NCBI GenBank assembly: GCA_963778025.1 | Contig: CAVZTA010000006.1 | Span: 496,001 to 560,000, forward strand | Source: CAVZTA01 sp963778025 | GTDB taxonomy: Bacteria > Chloroflexota > Limnocylindria > Limnocylindrales > CSP1-4 | Direction of reading: 5' to 3' | Length of the DNA: 64,000 nt | Part shown: one piece after another, positions 54,064 through 63,434 of the stretch | Layout: each line of letters opens with the position of its first letter | How positions within the stretch are numbered: the stretch's first letter is position 1 | Notes under the pieces: generated by a model | Database searches by the model: none | What the model saw: only the letters and a program-made list of their open reading frames with translations | Told to the model about the DNA's origin: nothing | Program-made: the position numbers and the translations under genes

Positions 54064-55110
54064 TCACGCCGGGACGGCGCTCCGCGGCTCGACGGCCACC
54101 GCCTCGCCCGTCGCCGCCGACCGTTCCGCGGCCACGATCATCGCGACCGTCGCCGTGCCCTCCTCGCCGTTGACCAGCGGTTCGCGACCCTCACCGGCGG
54201 CCGCCAGCAGGTCCTCCAGCTGCCGCCGATAGGCGCCCAGCCGGACCGGATCCGACGCATCGAGCGGATCGAACCCGGGCTGCTCCGCCGCCACCTCCCA
54301 GGTGTCGCCGTTCCCGCGCAGCAGCTTCCCGTACGGGTCCAGCCGCAGGATCCCCTCGGAGCCGACGATCGTGAACTCGAAGGCCGGGTGCAGGCCCGGT
54401 TTCGGCGTCTCGTACGACATCCAGACCTGCGCCATCGCGCCCGAGTCGAAGTCGTAGTGGACCATCGCGCTCTGGCCGACCGCCGGCGGCACGCCCGAGA
54501 AGTTCGTGATGCTCGCGAACGCCGTCGCCCCGTCCGAGCCGGCGAACCAGCGCATCAGGTCGATGCCGTGGGCGGCCCACGACGCGTACGCGGTCTGCTG
54601 CGCGGGGTCGAGCTTCCACGTGTCGCCACGCGCCTCGAGATCCCACCAACCGGTCTCCAGGCCCGTGAGCCGGATCATCCGCACGTCGCCGATGGCGCCC
54701 GACGCGATCAGCCGGTGGGCCGCCGAGGGCGTGTCCCGGAAGCGGTGCTGCGACACGACCGCCAGCCGGACGCCGGCCGCGCGGCATGCCTCGACCATCG
54801 CCCGGCACTCGGCGACGTCCTGGGCCATGGGCTTCTCGACGAGGAGGTGCTTGCCGTTCGCGGCCGCCACCGCCACCTGGTCCCGGTGGACCGCCGGCGG
54901 CGAGGCGAGGACGACGACATCGACGTCGTCGCGCTCGAGGAGCCCCTCCACGGTCTCCTCGAGGTCCACGCCGTAGTCGGCCGCCAACGCCGGCCCACGC
55001 CGCCCGCCGGCGACCGCGACCAGCTGCGTATCGGCGGCATGCCGCGCCGCCACCTCGGACCACGTCCGGCCCATGAACCCCGTCCCGATGACGCCCACCC
55101 GCCACGTCAT
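54064..55110 (-). CDS. Gfo/Idh/MocA-family oxidoreductase
   Basis: A 348-residue intact member. The Rossmann motif is VGVIGTGFMGRTW, the EKP motif LVEKPMAQD, and the active-site region AYASWAAHGIDLMRW, where the more usual D-W is replaced by S-W. ATG 55110 overlaps the LLM oxidoreductase stop (ATGA). It appears to be the last gene of the long leftward operon beginning with the oligopeptide-type importer, and likely acts on the imported compound or its oxidation product. Confidence 0.88.
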   Translation of the reverse strand: MTWRVGVIGTGFMGRTWSEVAARHAADTQLVAVAGGRRGPALAADYGVDLEETVEGLLERDDVDVVVLASPPAVHRDQVAVAAANGKHLLVEKPMAQDVAECRAMVEACRAAGVRLAVVSQHRFRDTPSAAHRLIASGAIGDVRMIRLTGLETGWWDLEARGDTWKLDPAQQTAYASWAAHGIDLMRWFAGSDGATAFASITNFSGVPPAVGQSAMVHYDFDSGAMAQVWMSYETPKPGLHPAFEFTIVGSEGILRLDPYGKLLRGNGDTWEVAAEQPGFDPLDASDPVRLGAYRRQLEDLLAAAGEGREPLVNGEEGTATVAMIVAAERSAATGEAVAVEPRSAVPA

Positions 55111-56088
55111 GCCGGCACCTCCTGTCGATCGAACCAGTCGATGCCGGCGGTCCGGCAGTCCTCGATGAACTCGTAGAAGCCCTCGTCGGTGTTCTGGAGC
55201 CCGGGGATGCCGGCGGTCATGCGGTGGAAGCCGAGCTCCCGCCACTGCTGCAGCTCCTCGGCGCGGGTCCCGACGTTCGCGACCTTCTCCGGATCCTGGT
55301 ACGCCAGCTCGTGGGGCTCGGCGAAGCGCTGGCCGCCGGTCACCTTCATGTCGCGGTAGCGCATGATCTGGTTGGTGCCGCAGTTGAGCTCGACCTCGGC
55401 GGGGTCGCGCCCGATCTCGGCGCACCGCTCCCGGAACACGTCGAGCAGCGCCGGCACGTCCTCGGGGAAGGTGTTGATGTTCAGCTCGTCGCAGTAGCGG
55501 GCGGCGATGCGGAACGTGTACTTCTTGCCATGCCCGGCGGCCATCAGCCGGATCCCGGGCGCGCGGCCGGCGCGCGGCGAGTTCGCGAACGCGTCCACCG
55601 ACGCCCACTGGCCCGTGAACGTCACCGGCGGCTCGCCGGTCCGGGTCGCCCGCCAGATGATCTCGAAGTGCTCGGTGAGCATGCTCCATCCGCTCGTTGA
55701 GCGACGGATACGGGTAGCCGAACGCCTTCGCCTCGTTCTCCTTGAAGCCGGCGCCGAGGCCCAGGGTCACCCGCCCATCGGCGATCGCGTCCAGCGTCGC
55801 CGCGCGCTTGGCGAGCATCGCCGGGTGGTGGAACGTGGAGTTCACGACGATGAGGCCGATGTCGACCCGGGGCACGACCGCGGCCAGCGCCGACGACAGC
55901 GTCCAGCAGTCGAAGGCGGTCGCCTCGCCGGGCCACTTGGCGAGGACGTGCTCGCCCGTCCAGAGCGCCTCGAACCCGAGCTGCTCGGCCTTGATCGCCA
56001 GCTCGAGGATCCGGTCCCACGCCTTCGTGGGATCCCAGCCGTCGAACTCGTTGAAGTAGCCCTGCGGCAGGACGATCCCGACCCTCAT
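55107..56088 (-). CDS. LLM-class flavin- or F420-dependent oxidoreductase (frameshift near 55690)
   Basis: About 327 residues of the bacterial luciferase-like superfamily. The N-terminus MRVGIVLPQGYFNEFDGWDP and LGFEALWTGEHVLAKW, then LGLGAGFKENEAKAFGYPYP, are typical of F420-dependent TIGR03560/TIGR03557-like members. The frame slips near 55690 between LNERME and MLTEHFEIIWR. The ATG overlaps the stop of the second LLM gene and its stop overlaps the dehydrogenase ATG. A paralogue of 56085-57062; together they may form a heteromer or act in sequence. Confidence 0.83.
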
Positions 56089-57062
56089 GACACCGCCTCC
56101 GCGGGCGTCAGCTCGACGCCCGCCGTCCGGAGGTCCTCGACCAGCTCGTAGACCGCCTCGTCGGTATCGGCCGCGCCGGGCGCGCCCAGCACGAGCCGCC
56201 CCGCGCCCAGCTCCTTCCAGAGCGCGATCTCCTCGGCACGCGTCTTCAGGTTGCCGAGCGTCGCCGGCATGATCGACGGCACGTCCTCCTGGGTCATGAA
56301 CCGCTGCCGGCCGGTGACCTTCAGGCCGGGGTACGGGAAGGCCGGGTTCGTGCCGGCCGAGGCCATCAGCGTCGCCGGGTCGCGGCCGATCTCATCGCAC
56401 CGCTCGTGGAGCACCGCGACGTGCTCCTTCCAGTCGGGCGGGTCGACATCGATCTGGATCTCGTCGCAGTACTTCGCGGCGAGGCGGTAGGTGACGTTCT
56501 TGCCGTGCCCGCCGATGAGCAGCGGGATGTGGTCGCGGCCGCTGGTCCGTGGGTTGTTGATGACGTCCTCGACCCGGGCGTGCTCGCCGATGAACGTGAA
56601 CGGCGGCTCGTCGCGCCGCGTCATCCGGCTGATGATCTCGAGGTGCTCGCCGAGCATCGCGAGCCGGGTCTTGAGGTCCGGGTACGGGATCCCGTAGGCC
56701 TTCGCCTCGTTCTCCTTGAAGCCGGCGCCCAGGCCCAGGATCAGGCGGCCGCCGCTGATCGCGTCGAGCGTCGACGCGTCCTTCGCCGTGTGGGCCGGGT
56801 TGTGGAACGTGGAGTTGATGACGCAGAACCCGAGCTCCACCCGGGGGACCGCGGCCGCGACGGCGGAGGCGACGGTCCAGCAGTCGAGCAGGAGGCCCTC
56901 GGGATCCCATTTCGAGAGCACGTGCTCCCCGAGCCAGAGCGACCCGAACCCCAGTCGCTCGCCGAGCCGGGCGAGCTCCAGGGTCCGCTTCCAGGCGTCG
57001 ACCGCCGCGAATCCCGAGAACTCGTCGAAGTAGCCCTGCGGCAGCAACAGCCCGATCCTCAT
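56085..57062 (-). CDS. LLM-class flavin- or F420-dependent oxidoreductase
   Basis: A 325-residue TIM-barrel enzyme, intact. MRIGLLLPQGYFDEFSGF, SLWLGEHVLSKWDPEGL and LILGLGAGFKENEAKAYGIPYPDLKTR match the luciferase-like superfamily and closely parallel the neighbouring paralogue. The ATG at 57062 is preceded by GGAGGGAACGG within the end of the ATPase gene and overlaps its stop. Likely oxidises or monooxygenates the compound brought in by the adjacent importer. Confidence 0.88.
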   Translation of the reverse strand: MRIGLLLPQGYFDEFSGFAAVDAWKRTLELARLGERLGFGSLWLGEHVLSKWDPEGLLLDCWTVASAVAAAVPRVELGFCVINSTFHNPAHTAKDASTLDAISGGRLILGLGAGFKENEAKAYGIPYPDLKTRLAMLGEHLEIISRMTRRDEPPFTFIGEHARVEDVINNPRTSGRDHIPLLIGGHGKNVTYRLAAKYCDEIQIDVDPPDWKEHVAVLHERCDEIGRDPATLMASAGTNPAFPYPGLKVTGRQRFMTQEDVPSIMPATLGNLKTRAEEIALWKELGAGRLVLGAPGAADTDEAVYELVEDLRTAGVELTPAEAVS

Positions 57063-58284
57063 CCGTTCCCTCCGACCTCCATGCGTCGTCGTCGCTGGTC
57101 GAAGAGCGTCGGCGTCGATCGCCGGCCGCTGCGGGCGGCTCCGCGATCGTCTCCGTGGCCTGGCCGACCGCGCTGGGCACACCCGCGGCCCATCGCCTGG
57201 CGTTGTTCGGGCGTGCCCTCCACCTCGGCCGAGAAGTGGCACGCCGCTGCGTGGCCGGCGCGCAGGTCGACGAGCGGCGGCCGTTCGGTCGCGGCACCGC
57301 TCCGGCTCCCCGAGTCGCCGGTAGAGCCAGCATCGCGTATGGAAGTGGCAGCCGGGTGGCGGCGACGCGGGGCTGGGGATCTCGCCCCGTCAGGATGATC
57401 CGCCGGCGACCCACCTGGAGCGCCGGGTCCGGGACCGGCACGGCCGAGATCAGGGCGATCGTGTACGGGTGGAGCGCGCCGCCGAACAGCTGCGCGGTGG
57501 GCGCCAGCTCCACGATCCGACCGAGGTACATCACCGCGACGGTGTCGCTGATCCGCCGGACCGCGGCGAGGTCGTGGGCGACGACGATGTAGGTCAGGTC
57601 GAGCTCGGTCCTGGAGCCGGACGAGCAGGTTCAGGATCTGGGCGCGGATCGACACGTCGAGGGCGCTGACGGGCTCGTCGGCGACGATGAGGTCCGGGTT
57701 GACGGCGAGCGCCCGGCGACGCCGACGCGCTGGCGCTGGCCGCCCGAGAACTGGTGGGGATAGCGGTCCGCGACGCGGGCCGGGAGGCCCGACCAGCTGG
57801 AGGAGCTCGGCGACCCGTTCCGCGCCGTTCCTTGCGCGTCCCGATGCCGTGGATGTCCAGCGCCTCGCCGACGATCCCGGCGATCGTCATCCGGGGGTTG
57901 AGGCTGGAGTACGGGTCCTGGAAGATCATCTGGAACCGCTTGCGCAGCCGGCGCAGCGGCTCGCCGCGGAGCGTCGCGATCTCCTGTCCATCGAACCGGA
58001 TCGAGCCCGACGTGGGATCCAGCAGCCGGACGATCGCCCGGCCGGTCGTGGTCTTGCCGGACCCGGACTCGCCGACCAGCCCGAGCGTCGTCGCCGCGCG
58101 GGATCGCGAGGTCCGACGCCGTCGACGGCGCGGATCACGCCGCGCTCGCGGCGGAACGAGCAAGCCCCCGACGGGGAAGTGCACGTGCGAGGTCGCGGAC
58201 GTCGACCAGCGGGCGCGAGGCATCCGGCGGGGTCGCATCGGCCGGGCTGGCCGCGGCAGCCTCCGGCGGGACGGCCGTGGTCAT
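57059..58284 (-). CDS. Oligopeptide/dipeptide ABC transporter ATPase, second (OppF/DppF-like), heavily frameshifted
   Basis: About 405 residues recovered from several frames. Walker A is GLVGESGSGKTTTGRA, Walker B region LIVADEPVSALDVS, the H-loop YIVVAHDLAAVRRISD, and the C-terminal oligo_HPY-type domain shows HPYTIALISAVPVPDP and a Cys-containing tail. Breaks occur near 58190, 58110, 57835, 57780, 57720, 57610 and 57370. The stop at 57059 overlaps the LLM ATG, and the start overlaps the OppD-like stop, so gene limits are firm even though the frame is not. Pairs with 58281-59384 to drive the permeases. Confidence 0.72.
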
Positions 58285-59384
58285 GCGACCACCGCCGAGA
58301 CCTCGACCGTGGTCGGCGTCGGACGGCGGCGCCGGCTGGAATGCCGGGTCCAGCGGGCGACCCTCGCGCGCCTCCTCGAGCGTCGGCGGGTGATGGCAGG
58401 CGAAGCAGGTGCGTGGCGCCGGCCCCGGTGGTGACGACGTCCGCCGTCGCCGTCGGTCGGGGACGAGCGGCGGGTTGTCGGTCCAGCAGATGGGCAGCCG
58501 CCAGGCGCAGCGCGGCGCGAACGGGCAGCCGGTCGGCGGTCGCGTGCGTCGGGCGGCTGCCCCTCGATCGCCCGGACCGTTCCCTGGTCCTCGACGTCGA
58601 TCCGCGCGATGGAGTGCAGGAGTCCGACCGTGTACGGGTGGCGCGGCGCGGCGAACAGCTCGGCGGTCGTCGCGGTCTCCACGATGAACCCGGCGTACAT
58701 CACCGCGGTCCGCTGGGTCAGGTCGGCCACCACGCCGAGGTCGTGGGTGATGAGCAGCACCGCCGCGCCGGTCTGGGCGGCCAGGCCGCGGATGAGGTCG
58801 ATGACCTGCGCCTGGATCGTGACGTCGAGGGCGGTCGTAGGCTCGTCGGCGATGAGCAGCTTGGGCCGCAGCGCCAGCGCCATCGCGATCATCACGCGCT
58901 GGCGCATCCCGCCGCGACAGCTGGTGCGGATAGTTCTTGAGGCGCCGCTCCGCGTCGGCGATGCCGACCATCCGCAGCAGCTCGGCCGCGCGCTTCGACG
59001 CCTCGGCCTGACGACATCGGCTCGTGGGCGAGGATCCCCTCGGTGAGCTGGCGGCCGATGGAGAGGACCGGGTTCAGGCTGGTCAGCGGGTCCTGGAAGA
59101 TCATCGCGATCTCGCGGCCGCGGATCCGCCGCAGGTCGGCCTCCGGCAGCTCGAGCAGCGAACGGCCATCGAACGTCACGCTGCCGTCCTCGATGACCGC
59201 CGCGGGACCCGGCAGGAGCCGGGTCAGCGCGAGGCTCGTGACGCTCTTGCCGCAGCCCGACTCGCCGACGAGGCCGAGCGTCTCGCCGGCGCTCCAGGTC
59301 GAAGCTGACGCCGTTGACGGCGTAGATGGTGGCGTCGTCGGTGTGGAAGCGGACGACGAGGTCGCGCACGCTGAGCAACGGCAT
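58281..59384 (-). CDS. Oligopeptide/dipeptide ABC transporter ATPase, first (OppD/DppD-like), frameshifted
   Basis: About 367 residues across breaks near 59290, 59010, 58915 and 58550-58430. MPLLSVRDLVVRFHTDD begins the protein; Walker A is TLGLVGESGCGKSVTSLAL, the Q-loop REIAMIFQDPLTSLNPV, the signature region SGGMRQRVMIAMAL, Walker B LLIADEPTTALDV, and the oligo_HPY-like tail PPTGCPFAPRCAW. ATG 59384 is 19 bases after the OppC stop, and the stop overlaps the OppF-like ATG. Confidence 0.75.
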   Translation of the reverse strand: MPLLSVRDLVVRFHTDDATIYAVNGVSFDLERRRDARPRRRVGLRQERHEPRADPAPAGSRGGHRGRQRDVRWPFAARAAGGRPAADPRPRDRDDLPGPADQPEPGPLHRPPAHRGDPRPRADVVRPRRRSARPSCCGWSASPTRSGASRTIRTSCRGGMRQRVMIAMALALRPKLLIADEPTTALDVTIQAQVIDLIRGLAAQTGAAVLLITHDLGVVADLTQRTAVMYAGFIVETATTAELFAAPRHPYTVGLLHSIARIDVEDQGTVRAIEGQPPDARDRRPAARSRRAAPGGCPSAGPTTRRSSPTDGDGGRRHHRGRRHAPASPAITRRRSRRRARVARWTRHSSRRRRPTPTTVEVSAVVA

Positions 59385-59403
59385 CGCGAGGCTCGTCGGT
59401 CGA

Positions 59404-60352
59404 TCAGCGGCGGCCGGTCGCGGCGCCGCGCGGGTCGAGCGCGTCGCGCAGCCCGTCGCCGATGAAGTTGATCGAGAGCACGGCGAGCGCGATGCACGCC
59501 GCCGGCGCGACCCACATCCACGGCTTCGCCGCGACGACCGCCAGCTCGGTGCTGATCGTCAGCATCTGGCCCCAGCTGGCCTCGGGCGGCCGGATGCCCA
59601 GGCCGAGGAGGCTCAGGCCGGCCTCGGTGATGATCGCGTCGGCGACGCCGAAGCTCGCGACGACCAGGAGCGGCCCGGTGACGTTGGGCAGGATGTCGCG
59701 GGTGATGATCCGGCCGGGACGCGCGCCGAGGCCACGCGCCGCGAGCGCGAAGTCGCGCTCGCGGAGCGAGAGGAACTGGCCGCGCACCAGGCGCGCCACC
59801 GGCGGCCAGCCCAGCAGCCCGATGACCAGCATGATGTTGACGATCGAGGGGCCCAGGATGGGCACGATCGCGAGGATGATGATCAGGGTGGGGAACGACA
59901 GGACCAGGTCGGTGAGCCGCATGATCGAGGCGTCGACCGTCCCCGCGGCAATAGCCGGCGATCGCGCCCAGGATCGTCCCGATCGTGACGTAGATGGAGA
60001 CGGCCACGAGGCCGACCGACAGCGAGACCCGCGCGCCGTACAGCAGCCGCGTGAGCACGTCGCGGCCCGGCGCCGTCGGTCCCGAAGAGGTGGGTGAGGC
60101 TGGGCGGCTTGCCGAACGCCCGGGTATCCGGCCGGAGCGGGTCGTAGGGCGCGATCAACGGGCGCCAGGATCGCGAGGACGGCCATCGTCGTGATGACCA
60201 CCGTGCCGAACATCGCGAGCCGGTTGCGCCGGAACCGCCGGAGCGCGAGCTGGCGCGGCGACAGCTCGTGGTAGACCTCGGGCGCGTCCGCGGACCAGAC
60301 GCCGGCGACGGCTCGAGTCGGCGACGGTCTCGGGCATCATCGGCGCGGTCAC
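59404..60352 (-). CDS. Oligopeptide/dipeptide ABC transporter permease (OppC/DppC-like), frameshifted
   Basis: About 316 residues. A cytoplasmic N-terminus precedes a first membrane helix (TMAVLAILAP) and the DPLRP...LFGTDGAGRD segment diagnostic of OppC. Five further helices contain the permease loop FALAARGLGARPGRIITRDILPN, which contacts the ATPases. Breaks lie near 60310, 60165, 60070 and 59950. GTG 60352 overlaps the OppB-like stop (GTGA). Confidence 0.78.
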
Positions 60353-61333
60353 TGGTAGCGGATCCGCGGGTCGACGAACGCGTACGGGATGTCGACGATC
60401 AGGTTGCTGATGATGATCGCGACCGCCACCAGCAGGGCGACCGCCATGATCATGGGGTATTCACGGGTCTGGGTCGCGTTCCACATCAGCAGGCCCACAC
60501 CCGGCCACCGGAACAGCGACTCGACGAACAGCGCGCCCGGTGATCAGCGGCGGCAGCACGACGCCGAGCACGGTGACGATCGGCAGCAGGGCGTTGCGCA
60601 GGATGTGCCGTCGCCGGACGAGGATCTCGCCGAGGCCCTTCGCCCGGGCCGTGGTCACGTGGTCCTGACGCATGACCTCGAGCACGCTCGCTCGCGTGTA
60701 GCGCAGGAACGTCGCGGTCAGCCCGAAGGACAGGCACAGCACCGGGAGGACGAGGTGCCAGAGCTCGTCGAGCCAGCGAGGCAGGTCGGAGTTCGGGTCG
60801 GCGGATCCGCCCGATGGGAACAGCCTGAAGCCCGTGACCGATCTTCAGCCAGATGACAAGGACCATCGTCCCGATGAGCGCGATCAGGTACGACGGCAGC
60901 GAGACCCCGAGGAACACGACGACCGTCATGAGGTTGTCGAACCAGCGTGCCCTTCCGGAAGGCGGAGATGACGCCCAGGAACACGCCCGTGGACACGCCC
61001 AGCACAGCGCCGAGAGCCCGATCAGCTTGATCGTGTTCGGGATGCGCTGGGCGAGCAGCGACGCGACGCTCGTGCCCGGAGATGCGTCGGCCCCGAAATT
61101 GCCCTGGAGCAGCCTGCCCGAGCCAGGCGAGGTAGCGTTCGTGGAACGGCCGGTTCAGCCCGAGCGACTCGCGCAGCGCGGCGAGGTCACTGGGCCGCGA
61201 CGTCGGACCCCGGCCGGACCATCGCCGACACGGGGTCGCCCGGCGCGAGATTCGCGAACGTGAACGTGACGATCGAGACCGCGAACAGGATGGGGATCGC
61301 GATCGCGATCCGCCGCAGGATGAAGCGGATCAC
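60349..61333 (-). CDS. Oligopeptide/dipeptide ABC transporter permease (OppB/DppB-like), frameshifted
   Basis: About 328 residues. The first helix VIRFILRRIAIAIPILFAVSIVTFTFANLAPGDP is characteristic of OppB. Later parts show LGVSTGVFLGVISAFRKG, VVVFLGVSLPSYLIALIGTMV and the ATPase-contacting loop YVRAS-like segment (TRASVLEVMRQDHVTTARAKGLGEILVRRRHILRNALLP). Breaks lie near 61195, 61110, 61010, 60955, 60838 and 60545. The start GTG 61333 follows the intercistronic hairpin. Confidence 0.78.
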
Positions 61334-61372
61334 CGGGCCGTCGAGCGTGTGCTGACTAGCCGGAAACGGACA

Positions 61373-61396
61373 GGCCCCGCCGCTGCCGGCGGGGCC
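61373..61396 (-). other. Strong intercistronic hairpin between binding protein and OppB-like permease
   Basis: GGCCCCGCCG-ctgc-CGGCGGGGCC (61373-61396) is a perfect 10-bp GC stem with a 4-base loop, just after the binding-protein stop. In this position it probably protects the binding-protein message or partly terminates transcription, so that the permeases are made at lower level. Confidence 0.7.
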
Positions 61397-61419
61397 CGGT
61401 GTCGTGCGATCGTGACGGC

Positions 61420-63227
61420 TCAGCCCTCGATGGTCCATTCATAGAACTTCACGCCGCCGATCTCCGGGTGTAGGATCGTGGTACTTCTCGGGGCCCTTCA
61501 GCTTGTCGTTGACGACCGAGTAGTCGACGCGCTGGTAGATGGGCATGTAGGGCAGCTCGTCGTTGAAGATCTTCGAGGCGGCGCTGCAGGTGCGGCGCCT
61601 GCGCCTCCTGGGTCGACTCGACGAGGGCGGCCGCGTACTCCTTGTCCCACTCGGCGTTCTTGAACCGCATCGAGTTGAAGCCGTTGGGCGGGATGGACTT
61701 GCTGCCCAGGAACGTGTCCGAGCCCCACGGCGACCCGTCGAGCGTGCCGAAGCCGTAGGCGAAGGCGACGTCGTACTTCGGCTTGTCGTAGAAGTCCGCC
61801 GTGAACGTCTCATCCGGAAGCGGGGTGAGCGTGCTGCCGATCCCGACGTCCTCCCACATCTCGACGATGACCGGGATGTCGTCCTCGAGCTTGGGCGGGT
61901 AGTGCCAGACGTTGATCTTCGTGCCGGCGACCCAGCCGATCTCGTCGAGCAGCTGCTTGGCCTTGTCGACGTTCTGCGGGTGGTACCGCTCGAGGTCGGT
62001 CGGGTTCGCCCACGGCGCGATCCACTGGTTGACGATCTCCGGGACCTTGAACACGCCGCCGAGGACGTCGTCCACGAGAGCTGGCGGTCGAGGGCCCAGA
62101 CCAGTCGCCTGGCGGAACCGCTTGTCCTTGACCAGCTCGTTGGACGGACTCGTCGAGGTTGAACGAGTAGAAGATGTTCAGCCCGACGAGCGACTCCTGG
62201 GTATGCATCCCGCGCGATGCCCTTGAGCCGCGCGAGCTTGTCGCCGGACGGCTTGCGGAAGTACTGGAAGTCGACGTCGCCGGCCTCCGTGCTGACGAGC
62301 TGGGCGTTGTCGTCGGCGTAGATGACCACCGAGACCTTGTCGGCCGCCGGCCGGCCCGCGAAGCCGTCGCCGGAGACGTATTCGTCGTACGCCTCGAAGC
62401 GCACGAACTCCTTGTCGCGGTACTCGGTCATCTTGTACGGACCGGAGCCGATGAACAGCTTGGTGTTGATGTCCAGGTCCTTGTAGCCGGACGAGCGGGG
62501 TCCCGTCGTACGCGTGCTTCGGGGCGATGAAGATCACGCCGACGGACTTCGCCATGAACCCGGCGTTCGGCTGGTCGAGGATGAACTTGATCGTGTGATC
62601 GTCGACGACGACGATGCCCTCGGCGTCCTTCGAGTTGTCGTCGACGACCGCCTGCGAGCCCTTGACCGGCTTGACGTACGCGATCGAGTTGGAGCCCGCG
62701 TCGGTCTTCAGGCAGGTGTTCCAGGTGAACGCGACGTCGGCGGCGGTGAGCGGCGTCCCGTCGTGGAACTTGATGCCGTCCTTGATCTTGAACGTGTACT
62801 CGAGGCCGTCCGGGCTGATCTCGTGGCTCTCGGCGGCTTCGTACAGCACGTTGCCGTCGGCGCCCACGGACGCGAGGCGCTGGGCGCACCAGTTCCACAT
62901 GAAGAACTGGCCGAAGGAGTTCCACGGGTTGAACGTGTAGATCCCGCCACCCTCGAAGGCGCCCATCCGGATGATCTTCTCGCCGGTGGACGAGGCGCTC
63001 GGCGCGACGCTGGCGCTGGCGCTGGCGCTGGCCGGTGGGGCGGCCGACCCGGTGGACGCCGCGCTTGCCGATTGGGACGACGTGTTCGAACCGCACGCCA
63101 CGACCAACGCCGCGCTGGTGCCGCCGAGCAGGGCCGCCTTGAGGACCGTCCGCCGACTCAACTGCCGCGGCGAGACCTCGTCGGGGATCGTCGGATCCGG
63201 CGTCGGACGGAGGGAGCTCAGGGCCAT
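61420..63227 (-). CDS. Oligopeptide-type (family 5) extracellular solute-binding lipoprotein, frameshifted
   Basis: About 600 residues. The signal region SPRQLSRRTVLKAALLGGTSAALVVACG has a twin-arginine motif and a lipobox Cys, followed by an Ala/Ser linker coded partly by a GCTGGC repeat. The mature part contains PDGLEYTFKIKDGIKFHDGTPLTAADVAFTW and later VPEIVNQWIAPWANPTDLERYHPQNVDKAKQLLDEIGW, typical of SBP family 5. Breaks lie near 62500, 62210, 62150, 62105, 62080, 61590 and 61470; the restored tail EIGGVKFYEWTIEG stops at 61420. ATG 63227 is in frame, but the only good ribosome site (AAGGAGGAACGG) serves GTG 63240, which would need one more slip. Confidence 0.78.
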
Positions 63228-63295
63228 CGAAGGCTGTCACGGACCGTTCCTCCTTGCTCGCAGAAGCCGTGCGAACACCCACGCGTGACCGGCCG

Positions 63296-63324
63296 AGGAT
63301 ATTCCGTCCTGACTGCAACCGCAA
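63296..63324 (-). promoter_or_regulatory. Promoter for the oligopeptide-type importer operon
   Basis: On the minus strand TTGCGG (63324-63319), a 17-base spacer and TATCCT (63301-63296) lie about 55 bases upstream of the binding-protein start, with a 16-bp palindrome just upstream of the -35. Confidence 0.5.
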
Positions 63325-63342
63325 TCACGGAGTGCACCTGGG

Positions 63343-63358
63343 ATGCACGATCGTGCAT
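63343..63358. promoter_or_regulatory. Perfect 16-bp palindrome upstream of the importer promoter
   Basis: ATGCACGATCGTGCAT is perfectly self-complementary and is flanked by another GTGCAC at 63332-63337. Its position just upstream of the -35 box suggests an activator or repressor site. No cognate regulator gene is visible in the window. Confidence 0.55.
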
Positions 63359-63434
63359 GCGGCGACGCGGTGCCGCCGCGGCGTCGCGCTGACCGCTGAT
63401 GCGACCCGCCTGCGGAGGCGCGACTGGGCGCGCT

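Noticed and set aside
63009..63034. GCTGGC hexanucleotide repeat as a phase-variation tract
   Set aside because: It encodes the Ala/Ser linker of the binding lipoprotein and is in multiples of three, so copy-number change would not switch the frame.
57059..63227. Pseudogenised transporter operon
   Set aside because: Motifs, gene order, 4-base overlaps and lengths are preserved; only single-base slips are seen, which fits sequence error better than decay.
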